The translations under genes and the position numbers were made by a program. DNA of 30,439 nucleotides, from the NCBI GenBank assembly GCA_964468205.1, contig CAYXVG010000069.1, positions 1-30,439 on the forward strand, written 5' to 3'. This DNA comes from CAWELS01 sp964468205. Lineage in GTDB: Bacteria > Acidobacteriota > Terriglobia > Bryobacterales > Bryobacteraceae. The notes under the pieces were generated by a model that saw only the letters and a list, made by a program, of their open reading frames with translations, did no database searches and was not told the DNA's origin. This document shows positions 1 to 9,900 of this stretch, one piece after another (position 1 is the stretch's first letter; every line of letters begins with the position of its first letter).

Positions 1-71
1 ACAGGCATACAAAAGTTGTATCATGGCATGTTACGACACACGACAGACATAACATTGAAACGGACTTCCTA

Positions 72-1586
72 GTGGTTGGCGCCGGTGTCGCTGGCCTTCG
101 GGCGGCGATCGATCTTGCCCCTGCCGGCAGGGTCCTGGTTGTGGCGAAGGATACGCTCGAGGAATCATCATCACAGTACGCCCAAGGCGGAATCGCCGCA
201 GCGCTCAGCGACGACGACAAGGTAACTCTTCACGAACAGGACACGATCGCCGCCGGCGACGGCCTGTGCGACCAAGTGGCCGTGCGAACGCTGGTGGAGG
301 AGGGTCCGTCCTCGATCCAGCAGCTCATCGAGTGGGGCGCCGAATTCGACATGGTCGACTCGAAGCTCGCCTTCACGCAGGAGGGGGCGCACTCGCGCCG
401 CCGCGTGCTCCACGCTCACGGCGATTCGACCGGCCGGGAGATTTCCAAGACTCTCTATTTCAAGGCGTCGTCGCTCGACAACATTGTGTTTCGCAGCTTC
501 TCGGCGGTGACAGATATCCTGCTCGACGACGGAATTGCTACCGGGGCGATGGCCTGCGACGAGAAGGAGCGCTGCTCCATCGAGATTCGCGCCCGGGCCG
601 TGTTACTTGCCACCGGGGGCCTGGGGCATGTTTTTACCGACACCACCAATCCCGCCGTGGCTACCGGCGACGGCGTCGCCATGGCCTATCAGGCGGGCGG
701 CGAAATCAGCGACATCGAGTTCGTGCAATTCCACCCGACCGCACTCCATGCCGAAGGCGCCCCCCGGTTTCTTCTTTCCGAGGCGCTTCGCGGCGAAGGA
801 GCAAAATTGCGCAACGCGGCCGGGGAGCGTTTCATGGACCGCTACCACGCCCTGGGCGAACTCGCGCCGCGTGACGTTGTCAGCCGGGCGATCGTGAGCG
901 AGATGGCGCGAGAAGGTTCGCCTCATATGTTCCTGGATCTCACGCACCTGGACGCGGAGTTCGTTAGGAAGCGGTTCCCGCGAATCTACGAAACCTGCCT
1001 GCGGTTCGGAGTCGACCTGACCAGCCAGCCGGCGCCAATCCACCCAGCGGCACATTATTCCATGGGCGGCGTCCGGACCGATTTGGATGGGCGAACGAAC
1101 CTTTCCAGGCTTTTCGCCGCCGGCGAGGTAGCTTGCACCGGTGTCCACGGGGCGAACCGGCTGGCCAGCAATTCGCTGCTCGAAGGCCTCGTGTTCGGGG
1201 CGCGGGCCGCCAAGGCAATGCTCGAGCACGCCGCGTCACCAATACGCCCGGGCGAAGATCCCGCCCCGCCCGAGTTCCCCCAGTTGAACATGGACGAGGT
1301 CCGCCAGATCGCGTGGCGGCGCTGCGGGATCCTGCGCTGCGCGGACGGGTTGCAGACGGCCCTGCGCGAGTTGGGCAAGGCGTATCCCGAGGCCGCCGCC
1401 GAGCCCCGCCGGCATCTCCACGAGTTGCGGAGCGTCCACACGGTAGCGGAGTTGATCAGCCGCTGCGCGCTGGCCCGCGAGGAGAGCCGCGGCGGTCACT
1501 ATCGCACAGACTTCCCGGAGAAACGCGAGGAGTTCCGGAAGCACTCGGTGATCCGTCGCGGATCGGAAGTCACATTCGCCCCTTAG
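72..1586 (+). CDS. nadB: L-aspartate oxidase, 5' end uncertain
   Basis: Flavoprotein that oxidises L-aspartate to iminoaspartate, the first step of de novo NAD synthesis. It normally hands the product to quinolinate synthase (NadA), which is not in this window. The dinucleotide-binding motif VVGAGVAGL sits at the very start. It is followed by the SSQYAQGGIAAAL segment, HSRRRVLHAHGDSTGREI, the FHPTAL and RGEGA stretches, APRDVVSRAI, HYSMGGV, and GEVACTGVHGANRLASNSL. The C-terminal helical domain (about 400-504) ends with the family-typical EESRGGHYRTDFP. The body is complete. The reading frame stays open to the window edge with no ATG, and the residues just before the GTG at 72 (ETDFL) form the first strand of the FAD fold, so translation must begin upstream. 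An ATT at 54 would give METDFLVVG; a start left of the window or a small frameshift is also possible. The 3' end overlaps the convergent gene by 17 bp. Confidence 0.93.
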   Translation: MVGAGVAGLRAAIDLAPAGRVLVVAKDTLEESSSQYAQGGIAAALSDDDKVTLHEQDTIAAGDGLCDQVAVRTLVEEGPSSIQQLIEWGAEFDMVDSKLAFTQEGAHSRRRVLHAHGDSTGREISKTLYFKASSLDNIVFRSFSAVTDILLDDGIATGAMACDEKERCSIEIRARAVLLATGGLGHVFTDTTNPAVATGDGVAMAYQAGGEISDIEFVQFHPTALHAEGAPRFLLSEALRGEGAKLRNAAGERFMDRYHALGELAPRDVVSRAIVSEMAREGSPHMFLDLTHLDAEFVRKRFPRIYETCLRFGVDLTSQPAPIHPAAHYSMGGVRTDLDGRTNLSRLFAAGEVACTGVHGANRLASNSLLEGLVFGARAAKAMLEHAASPIRPGEDPAPPEFPQLNMDEVRQIAWRRCGILRCADGLQTALRELGKAYPEAAAEPRRHLHELRSVHTVAELISRCALAREESRGGHYRTDFPEKREEFRKHSVIRRGSEVTFAP

Positions 1587-2433
1587 CCGCAGCGCCTGCC
1601 TCCCCGATCGCGATCACGGGATCGGCCACAGGCTCGGTACCCGGCCCGGCCGACGAACCTTCCTCGGACCAGTGGGGCATCCCCGGCCAACCGACGCGAT
1701 AGGTCCGGCCGAGCTTGGTGAACGACGCCGTCTGGTCCGGTACCCGCCAGTGCGCCACGAGGTGTATGTCATAGATCCAGCCTTCGTGAGCTGAATGGTA
1801 CCCTTCGAGAGTCACGGTGATCTGCTTGCTGTCCCCCGGGCCGAGTGAAAAGAACTCCGCAGGCCGGATCAGCGGCACCGACTTCAGGCCGGGTTTTAAC
1901 ACACCGAGGCGACCTTCGTTTGTCCGGCGGCCCAGATAGTCCGGGCGCTTCCGATCCGTCTCGGAGTGCGGCTTCGCGGCCAAAACGTCTACGTTCAGCT
2001 TCTCGACCAGAACCGTATCCGGAGACGGGTTCACAAAATCGATCTCCCACCGGTAGCCGAAGCCTTCGGGCGTCAGATCCTCATCGTGAATCTCCCAGCG
2101 AGCGGCATTCGCCGACGAGGCGAGTGAGAATACCGTCCCAATCATCGCCCCGGCCCCCGCTACTGTAAATAGCGCCAGAGTCATTGAAAACCAGCGCCGG
2201 CGGCGCCGCGCAAAGGCGATCGGGAGGTTGCTGGAACCGGGATAGATCTTGTATTTGCGCTCCAGCGTATACCGCCGCTTACTCGCCGGGAGGTCACGCA
2301 ATTCGGCGATTATCGCTCCTAAACGGTTGATCCGCGGCAGCAGGACGATCCAAACGGCGGCCATCAGCAATAGGCCTACGAACCCCAGCGGGTGAAAAAC
2401 AACCGCAGTCAAGGAGTCGAGGAAATGTTCCAT
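1570..2433 (-). CDS. Hypothetical membrane protein, two TM helices
   Basis: I do not recognise the family. The 287-residue protein has a hydrophobic helix at about residues 12-33, a basic cytoplasmic-looking linker (INRLGAIIAEL to a run of five arginines near residue 77), and a second helix at about 82-104. A roughly 180-residue soluble domain follows, with several beta-like segments (YRWEIDFVNPSPDTVLVEKL, DSKQITVTLEGYHS, WIYDIHLVAHWRV). The shape suggests an inner-membrane protein with an immunoglobulin-like periplasmic domain; this is inference. I chose the ATG at 2433 because the two helices follow directly. An ATG at 2487 and a longer frame to 2709 also exist, but their added residues are low-complexity Pro/Gly/Arg and look non-coding. 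It is convergent with nadB, overlapping by 17 bp. Confidence 0.72.
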   Translation of the reverse strand: MEHFLDSLTAVVFHPLGFVGLLLMAAVWIVLLPRINRLGAIIAELRDLPASKRRYTLERKYKIYPGSSNLPIAFARRRRRWFSMTLALFTVAGAGAMIGTVFSLASSANAARWEIHDEDLTPEGFGYRWEIDFVNPSPDTVLVEKLNVDVLAAKPHSETDRKRPDYLGRRTNEGRLGVLKPGLKSVPLIRPAEFFSLGPGDSKQITVTLEGYHSAHEGWIYDIHLVAHWRVPDQTASFTKLGRTYRVGWPGMPHWSEEGSSAGPGTEPVADPVIAIGEAGAAAKGRM

Positions 2434-3122
2434 CAGCAACCACCAGATTCTACCAATCTCATTGTGCGGCTTGACAGTAAGGGACATCAGGCCGACCGCC
2501 GAGGAGCTTGAGGCCGCCCACGGGCCGCGGCCGCTAAAGGGGTGGGGCCGGCCGGCGGGAGCCAAATGCATCATCGGCTCTCGAGGCGATGGGACGGACG
2601 CGCCTGCCGGCGACAGTGGGCCGGAATGCGTGACGCAAGCCCCCTTATTCGGCCACCGTAAGAACAACTGGAGTGCGATTTCGCGAAACGAAGCCATAGG
2701 GCCCCGCATTGACAGAGTATGCGTAATCGCATCCGGAAACCGGATAGATCCACGATTTCCACAGGCTAAGTATATGTTAAAAAGAAGCTTGTTCGTGAAT
2801 GGCTTTGTTTAGGTATTTTTTGGTGTTTCGGGATCGGTTCTCCCCGCCAGCAATGAATATTCGGTTGTCAAACATCAAACGGGTAACGGCTGATTGCCGC
2901 TCCCAAGAGAACACGGGCGCCCGCGGGGCCGGCCGGCCTCGAAACCGGGACGTCTGCCGACACGGCGAGACTGAGGTTTGCGCCACGAACCAGTTCTAGC
3001 ACGGGGCGTGATGGTATTTTCGGATTGGCTGTGCAAGTGGTTGATTTCGAAAGCGCTAAATTGGCGAAAGGGGTGTCACCGCAGGCTGCGGGAAGGCGGT
3101 TGCGCTAGAATGGTTAGTTTCC
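2434..3122. other. Non-coding stretch of 0.7 kb
   Basis: I see no convincing gene. The frames here are short and have arginine/proline-biased translations. An AT-richer patch at about 2765-2880, including a TTTTTT run near 2817, contrasts with the GC-rich surroundings. The stretch must hold promoters for the membrane gene (leftward) and hslV (rightward). Confidence 0.6.
3106..3111 (+). promoter_or_regulatory. Possible -10 box of hslVU
   Basis: TAGAAT is a near-consensus -10 hexamer. No good -35 lies 16-18 bp upstream. If used, transcription would begin near 3118, only about five bases before the ATG at 3123. That would favour the downstream hslV starts at 3171 or 3186, or a leaderless message. 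Confidence 0.3.
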
Positions 3123-3725
3123 ATGACTAGCGGAAACAATTCGGTTACGGGAAGTGGTCTGTCTCGGACGATGGGCGGACGCCGGGTGCGGTCAACGACC
3201 ATCCTTAGTGTGAGGCGCAGCGGTCGGGTGGTGCTGGCCGGTGACGGCCAAGTGACGCTCGGAGACGAGGTTCTCAAGTCAAGTGCAAAGAAACTGCGCA
3301 GTCTTTATGGCAGCAAGATCGTCGCGGGATTCGCCGGGTCAACGGCGGACGCGTTCGCACTGTTTTCGCGATTCGAAGCCAAACTCGAGTCTTACAGCGG
3401 CAACCTCTCCCGGAGCGTTGTGGAGCTGGCGAAGGACTGGCGCACCGACAAGTCACTGCGGCATCTCGAGGCTCTGCTGCTGGTGGCCGATCTGAACAAC
3501 ACCTATGTAGTGAGCGGTTCGGGTGACGTGATCGAGCCGGATCATGACATAGCCGCCATTGGTTCCGGAGGGGCTTACGCCACCAGCGCGGCGACCGCGC
3601 TGATAGAAAACACCGAGTTGAGCGCGCGGGAGATCGCCGAAAAGGCGATGGCGATCGCCGGCAAGATCTGCATCTACACCAACGAGGAGATCTCCTACCT
3701 GGTGTTGGGTGGAGAGGAGGACTAG
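3123..3725 (+). CDS. hslV: ATP-dependent protease subunit HslV
   Basis: Threonine peptidase that forms the double-hexamer proteolytic core of the HslVU (ClpYQ) complex in the cytoplasm. The N-terminal-nucleophile signature is clear: STTILSVRR with catalytic Thr25 in this numbering, GDGQVTLGDEVLK, AKKLRSLYGSKIVAGFAGSTADAF, LSRSVVELAKDWRTD, EALLLVAD, and AIGSGGAYATSAATAL. The ATG at 3123 gives a 24-residue leader before the catalytic threonine. In-frame alternatives are ATG 3171 (leader MGGRRVRS) and GTG 3186 (leader of three residues, like the short autoprocessed leaders of many non-enterobacterial HslV). None has a strong ribosome-binding site, so the start is uncertain; a short leader is biologically more likely. 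The stop codon touches the hslU start with no gap, so translation is coupled. Confidence 0.93.
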   Translation: MTSGNNSVTGSGLSRTMGGRRVRSTTILSVRRSGRVVLAGDGQVTLGDEVLKSSAKKLRSLYGSKIVAGFAGSTADAFALFSRFEAKLESYSGNLSRSVVELAKDWRTDKSLRHLEALLLVADLNNTYVVSGSGDVIEPDHDIAAIGSGGAYATSAATALIENTELSAREIAEKAMAIAGKICIYTNEEISYLVLGGEED

Positions 3726-5084
3726 ATGGTCATCTATCTGCCCAGTCAGTCGACCGAGGCCGAACCGTTGCTGGATGAGCTGACTCCCCGCGAGATCGTC
3801 CGGGAGCTCGATAAGTTCGTTATCGGCCAAGCTGCGGCGAAGCGCGCGGTTGCCATCGCGTTGCGCAACCGGATCCGGCGGCAGAAGCTCGAGCCGGATA
3901 TGGCCGAGGAGGTGATGCCGAAGAACATCTTGATGATCGGGCCGACGGGCGTCGGTAAGACCGAGATCGCCCGCCGCCTGGCGCGGCTAGCGAACTCCCC
4001 GTTCCTCAAGGTGGAAGCCAGCAAGTTCACCGAGGTCGGTTACGTGGGCCGCGATGTCGAATCGATGATCCGTGACCTGCTGGACATCGCCATCGACATG
4101 GTTCGCGAAGAGCAGCTTGACGAGGTGGCGGAACGAGCGGAACAGAACGCGGAGGAGCGGCTGCTCGACCTATTGATGCCGCCGCAGGCCGAGCCTTCGG
4201 AATCGGTGGAGAAGACCCGCGAAAAGCTGCGGGAGAGGCTCCGCGCCGGGCGCCTTGACGACCGGCTGGTGGAGGTGGACGTCCGCGACCGGGGACCGAC
4301 GTTCGAGATCTCAACCAACTCGGGCATCGAGGAGATGGACATCAGCCTGAAGGACATGATGCCAGGCCTCTTCGCCGGCCGCACACGCAAACGCAAGATG
4401 CGAGTGGGTGACGCACTCGAATACCTGGTCCAAGAAGAGGAGCAGAAGCTCATCGACATGGATCAGGTGACGCGGATCGCGATCGAGCGGGTAGAGCGCA
4501 GCGGGATTATCTTCCTCGACGAGATCGACAAGATCTCCGGCCGCGAATCGGGCCACGGTCCCGACGTCAGCCGCGAAGGCGTGCAGCGTGACATCCTACC
4601 GATTGTCGAGGGGACGACCGTAAACACGCGGTACGGTTTCGTCCGCACGGACCATATTCTGTTCATGGCGGCTGGAGCGTTCCATGTGTCGAAGCCCTCG
4701 GATCTGATTCCCGAACTGCAGGGCCGCTTCCCGATTCGTGTTGAACTGCACTCGCTCAGCGAGGACGATTTCCTCCGCATCCTGAAGGAGCCGAAAAACG
4801 CTCTGGTTAAGCAGTATCAAGCGCTGCTCGACACAGAAGGACTCCGGCTGAAGTTCACCGAAGACGCCCTGGTGGAGGTGGCCAGGCTCGCCGCACGGGT
4901 GAACGAGTCGGCCGAGAACATCGGCGCGCGCCGCCTGCACACCATCATGGAGAAGGTGGTGGAGGAGATTTCTTTCAACGGCCCCGAGATGCGGAAGAAG
5001 AACTTCAGGATTGACGCGCAGTATGTGCGCGATCAGCTCACCGACATCGTCGAGGACGAAGATCTGAGCAAATACATCCTGTAG
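3726..5084 (+). CDS. hslU: ATP-dependent protease ATPase subunit HslU
   Basis: AAA+ unfoldase that feeds substrates to HslV. Walker A GPTGVGKT lies at about residues 72-79, the pore loop GYVGRD at about 103-108, and Walker B IIFLDEIDKI at about 261-270. Between them is the HslU-specific I domain, including GIEEMDISLKDMMPGLF. Late motifs are GAFHVSKPSDLIPELQGRFP and the sensor-2 region SAENIGARRLHTIMEKVVEE. The C-terminal tail EDLSKYIL is the conserved peptide that inserts into HslV and opens its active sites. At 452 residues it is full length. The AGGAGG ribosome-binding site lies inside the end of hslV, and the ATG follows its TAG directly. Confidence 0.97.
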   Translation: MVIYLPSQSTEAEPLLDELTPREIVRELDKFVIGQAAAKRAVAIALRNRIRRQKLEPDMAEEVMPKNILMIGPTGVGKTEIARRLARLANSPFLKVEASKFTEVGYVGRDVESMIRDLLDIAIDMVREEQLDEVAERAEQNAEERLLDLLMPPQAEPSESVEKTREKLRERLRAGRLDDRLVEVDVRDRGPTFEISTNSGIEEMDISLKDMMPGLFAGRTRKRKMRVGDALEYLVQEEEQKLIDMDQVTRIAIERVERSGIIFLDEIDKISGRESGHGPDVSREGVQRDILPIVEGTTVNTRYGFVRTDHILFMAAGAFHVSKPSDLIPELQGRFPIRVELHSLSEDDFLRILKEPKNALVKQYQALLDTEGLRLKFTEDALVEVARLAARVNESAENIGARRLHTIMEKVVEEISFNGPEMRKKNFRIDAQYVRDQLTDIVEDEDLSKYIL

Positions 5085-5092
5085 TCCAGCCG

Positions 5093-5113
5093 AGCGCCGC
5101 AGGGCGCTTTCCT
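5093..5113 (+). terminator. Probable terminator after hslVU
   Basis: AGCGCC, a GCAG loop and GGCGCT form a 6-bp GC hairpin followed by TTTCCT, starting nine bases after the hslU stop. The stem is short and the T-tract weak, so termination may be partial. Confidence 0.5.
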
Positions 5114-5335
5114 AACAAGTTCCCTACGGATTCCTTGACATCGTAATCGAATCCGGCATGTAAGGTATGTGGGTTTGTTGAACCACGTAAATGGCAGCAT
5201 AGGCGTGGTGACTATACAGGGGTCTCATCCAGGCTTGCTAGGAATAGCCACGGAATTCCGGCAGGGCTGGCGATCCTAGACTGGTTAGTCAGATATTCAA
5301 TAAGGAGTCTAAACAGGCAGTCCATCGGGAAGCAA

Positions 5336-6585
5336 TTGCCCATGGGCGTGGGGTGTCTTTTGGGGCTGAGTTTGCTTGCTGGGCCGGCAGCCGCGCAAAC
5401 CTTATTGGGCCGCATAAGTGGCTGCGTAATTGATCCGGATAGCGCGGTCATCCCAGCGGCCGATGTGGAAGCGCTCAACGAAGAGACCGGAGTAAAGAAC
5501 ACCGTGCAGAGCAACGAAACCGGCTCTTATACTTTCCCGGCTCTGAACCCGGGAACCTACACGGTTTCGGCGACGATTCCCGGTTTCAAGACGTTCCAGC
5601 GGTCGGGGATCCGTTTGGCAACCGCCCATGTGCTTGAGTTAGATATCACGATGGAGCTCGGAGCGGTGACAGAAACGTCTGACGGTGACGGGGAGGCGCC
5701 CCGGCTCGAGAGCACGACGTCTACCGTCGGCCAGATGATGGAAACCAAGACGATGGAGGAGATGCCGCTTGGGGCGCGCCGTTCGCTGAATTTGGTGGCG
5801 ATGAGCGGTGCGGCGGTCTTCCTGCAGGGCGGGAAGCGGGCCAAGTTCAGCCTGGCCGGCGGGCGCGTGAATAACCAGAGCTTCATTTTCGACGGCGGCA
5901 CGATGCAGAACATGCGGCTTGGAGTGGGACAGGCGCGGACAGATCCGCCAGTCAGTTCGATTCGAGAGTTTCGCGTGGTGCAGAACTCGTATGCGACCGA
6001 ATACGGCGGGCCGGCGAGCGGTGTTATCGTGAACACGACCAAGTCCGGCACCAATGAGTTTCATGGCAGCGCCTACGAATTCTTCCGCAACGACAAGCTC
6101 GACGCGGCCGATTTCCTCTCGCCTACCGAGGGCGACGAGAAGATCAAGCCAGTCCGGCGCTATCACCTGTTCGGGGAACCGTTGGAGGCCCGTTCGGCGT
6201 GCGCGGACAGAGCCCGAAGATCAACTTCGCAGCCGGAACGCCACGAGCCAACATCGTCGGTGACCCGAATTTGCCAGGGAGTGAACGGACCGTGGAGCGC
6301 TGGTTCAACCTCGATGCCTTCACTCGTCCAGCCGACTACAGGTTCGGCAATTCAGGCCGGGGCATCGTGCGGGCGGACGGTCGCGTAAATTTCGACTTCT
6401 CGGTGAACAAGCGGTTCGACATCACGGAGCGTGTGGTGCTGAAGTTCAGCAGGGAACAGTTCAATGCGTTCAAGCATCCGGACTTCGCCCGGCCGAACGC
6501 CAACCTTGGCCACGCCAGCTTCGGGACGATCACGAACACCACCGACGCCCGCGTGATTCAGTTGGGCCTTCAGTTGAACTTCTGA
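5336..6585 (+). pseudogene. Broken Oar-like receptor, internal deletion and frameshift
   Basis: This is a decayed copy of the intact receptor at 6966-10298. The 5' part (to about 6170, opened by TTG 5336 or ATG 5342) encodes a signal peptide (LLGLSLLAGPAAAQ), the carboxypeptidase-regulatory-like domain (FPALNPGTYTVSATIPGFKT) and the plug-like region (FIFDGGTMQNMRLGVGQ), to RRYHLFG. The sequence then jumps in another frame to the last 125 or so residues of the barrel (INFAAGTPRANIVGDP to the terminal QLGLQLNF). Compared with the paralogue, about 2.05 kb is missing. The join lies near 6186-6194, in short homology resembling ggtgggccg and ggcggtccg of the intact gene. One further base is lost beside the join, giving a -1 frameshift. 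A compensating +1/-1 pair near 5676-5694 changes the VTVTGEAP motif to SDGDGEAP. A functional protein is unlikely. Confidence 0.88.
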
Positions 6586-6965
6586 CCTGAACCTTCACAC
6601 CAGAAAAGAGCTGGCGCGAGCGGCAGTGCTTGCGTCAGCCCTCCTTCCACAAGACTGAAGATCCTCGGCATCTCCGAAGAGAATCCTTCCCGAGGAAGAT
6701 TCGATCGGCCAGCCCAAACCAAACCATTTGAGGTGCGGTCGCTTGGACCATCCCCAGCCGCACTTCTGTGTGACACCACCCTTGACAGACTTCATTCTTT
6801 CATGTAACTGTAAGCTAGATCTTTACATTTTTTACAAATATTTAGCAGGAGACATGAAGGCCGCCCCCGGGGGGGCTCGCGTATTTTCCAGCCATCCGCT
6901 GGAAGGCTGGCGGCGCCGGCACTTCAGTGGTCGACTTACGAGCATGAACAGAAAGGAGCATGATT
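6586..6965 (+). promoter_or_regulatory. Leader region of the intact receptor
   Basis: No gene is seen. The first bases after the pseudogene (ctgaaccttcac) match those after the intact paralogue (ctgagtcttcac), so the duplicated unit extended past the stop codon. TTGACA at 6782-6787 is a consensus -35. TAACTG, 17 bp on, and a further TAAGCT at 6811 are poor -10 candidates in an AT-rich patch (6795-6850). A GC-rich leader follows, and the ribosome-binding site GAAAGGAG is at 6951-6958. Confidence 0.4.
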
Positions 6966-9900
6966 ATGCACATCCTTGGCAGACTTGGCAGAGGATGGCT
7001 GATTGGGACATGTTGCCTCGTGCTACTGTGCCTAATTGGCGTTGAAGTTTCAGCGCAGACCTCGCTTGGCCGGATCAGCGGCCGAGTGTTGGATCCGGAT
7101 GGCGCGGTGGTCCCAGCGGCACAAGTGGAAGCCCTGAACGAAGAGACCGGAGTAAAGAACACCGTGCAGAGCAACGAAACCGGCTCTTATACTTTCCCGG
7201 CTCTGAATCCGGGGACCTACACGATTTCGGCGACGATTCCCGGCTTTAAGACATTCCAGCGGTCGGCGATCCGTCTGGAGACCGCCCAGGTCCTTGAGTT
7301 GGATATCACGATGGAACTCGGGGCGGTAACAGAAACGGTGACGGTGACGGGCGAGGCGCCGCTGCTCGAGAGCACGACGTCCACCGTCGGCCAGATGATG
7401 GAGTCGAAGACGATGGAGGAGATGCCGCTGAGCGCCCGCCGGTCATTGAACCTGGTGGCGATGAGCGGCGCAGCGGTCTTTTTGCAGGGTGGCGAGCGAT
7501 CTTTCTTCAGCCTTGCAGGCGGCCGGTCCAGGAACCAGAGCTACGTCTTTGACGGCGGAACGATGCAGAACATGAGGCTTGGGGTAGGACAATCCCGGAC
7601 CGATCCTCCGGTGTCCGCCATTCGAGAGTTTCGCGTCGTCCAGAATACCTACTCGGCCGAGTATGGTGGCTCGGCGAGCGGCGTGATTGTGGCAACGACG
7701 AAGTCCGGAACGAACCAATTTCACGGCAGCGCCTATGAGTACTTCCGGAACGACAAGCTCGATGCGGCAGGATTCTTCGCCCCGATCAAGGACGGCGAGA
7801 AGCAGAAGACGGTGCGCCGCTATCACTTGTTTGGCGGGGCAATTGGTGGGCCGATTATCCGGAACAAGACACACTTCTTCACGGCAGTGGAGATCAACAA
7901 GCACTCGATCGGCCAGAGCCAAATACTGACAGTTCCAACGGATCTGCAACGCCAGGGCGACTTCTCCCAAACATTCGATACGGGGGGGAACTTGGAAGTA
8001 CTTTACGATCCCGCCACGAACACGACCCTACCGGACGGAACGATTGCGCGTGATCCGTTCCCGGGAAACATCATCCCGACAGACAGGATCGACCCGATTT
8101 CGAGACAGCTTCTGGACTTCTATCCGCGCGCCAACCGGCCGCCGGTGAACATCGCCGGCGCTCAGAACTTCAATGGGAACCGCACCAACCGCGAGCCCCG
8201 GGAAGCCGTGGTTACCCGCGTCGATCATGTCTTTAGCAACGCCAACCGCTTCTACTTCCGATATGTTTATGGCGCGAACAACTCGACCCAGGGTTCGGTC
8301 TATCCCGACAGAGTCGCACAACCGGGCAAGACAGACTTCGACCGCCCGCAGCATACGCTGCTGTTCGCTGACACTCACAACTGGACGCCGACGTTGCTGA
8401 TGGACGTCCGGTACACCTACGGCACAAGGAAGAACCACGCGAAGTCGCCGGGGCTGGGCAGCTCGATTGTGGAGGACCTCGGAATGCAGGGGGTGCCTGG
8501 CGGGGCCTTTCCTGACATCCGCATTACGGGTTTCAGCCGGCTTGGGGACAGCAGCGAGCGTGGCCAGTTCCCGATCGGTCAGCACCAGTGGGTAAACAAC
8601 TGGACATGGATCAAGGGCACACACGTGATCAAGTTCGGTTGGGAGGCGCGTCAGAGCTGGAACTTCGAGATCAACCGGCCGATTATTTCGGGCCGGTACA
8701 GCTTTGCGGATTCGGGGACGGGTCTGCCAGCGGTGGGCAACACCGGCTACGCGCTCGGCTCTTACATGCTCGGCTTCGTGAATGCATTTAACCTTCAGGA
8801 TCAGGAGCCGCTCGACCGTTACAACTGGTATTTGTCCGGCTTCGTGCAGGATGACTGGAAGGTGACGCCGGACTTGACGTTGAACCTCGGAGTGCGCTGG
8901 GAGACAGACACGCCCATCACGGACCGGAATCTGCGCTTCAACAGCTTTGACCAGAACCAGATCAATCCGGTATCCGGTACCCCTGGGGTGGTGAAGTTCG
9001 GTGGCGTTAATGGCTTCCGTGATAATCCGTACGACACGGATTGGAACAATTTCGGCCCTCGCATTGGCTTCGCCTGGAAGCCGATGGGCAGCCAAAGCTG
9101 GGTGATTCGCGGCGGCGCCGGCATGTTCTATGAACACCCGTTCGCTCATGGCGCGCCGGCCTCGGTGGCACTTGGCTATCAGCTTTCGCAGAGCGAGTCC
9201 TCTCAGGACCAGGGCGCGACACCCGTTTTCTACTTGGGAGAGGGGCCGGCGGGGGTTTCGCTGGAGAAACCGGAGCTAGGGGATGAGTTCGGCGCGGTGC
9301 CCGTGGGCAGCAGGCCGACACAGAGCCTGAGCTTCTTTGAAGCTAACCGGAAAACGGGCTACTCGATGATGTACAACTTCGGCATCCAGCGGCAGTTACC
9401 CGGCAACATGGTGCTCGACGTTACGTATATGGCCAACCTGGCGCGGAAGATGCCAAATTCGAACCTGCAGACAAACCAGGTTCCGGTGGAACTGATGGGC
9501 CCCGGCAACAAGCAATCGCTGCGCCCCTACCCGCAGTTCAACAATGTCGCGGTGCAGTTCCCGACGCTGGGTGTCACAAACTATCACGCTGGGGTAATCA
9601 AGCTGAACAAGCGATTCTCGCACGGCTTCAACCTGCTGACCACTTACACGTGGGCGCGAAACATCGGAAATATCGACCATGCCAACTCCGGGGGCGTTGG
9701 CGACAACGCGCTCTACATGGACTTCTACAACCGCAAGCTGGACAAGGGGCCGAACGCCATCGACATCGTTCATCGCTACACGGTGAGCGCGGTGTATGAG
9801 CTTCCCTTTGGACCCGGCCGCAAGTGGGTGACAGGAGGCGCCTTGTCTCACGTGATCGGCGGCTGGACGATCAGCACCTTGGGCACGGTCCAGAGCGGCG

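Noticed and set aside
8028..9149. 373-aa minus-strand frame inside the intact receptor
   Set aside because: It is the antisense shadow of barrel-coding sequence, with no ribosome-binding site or recognisable motif.
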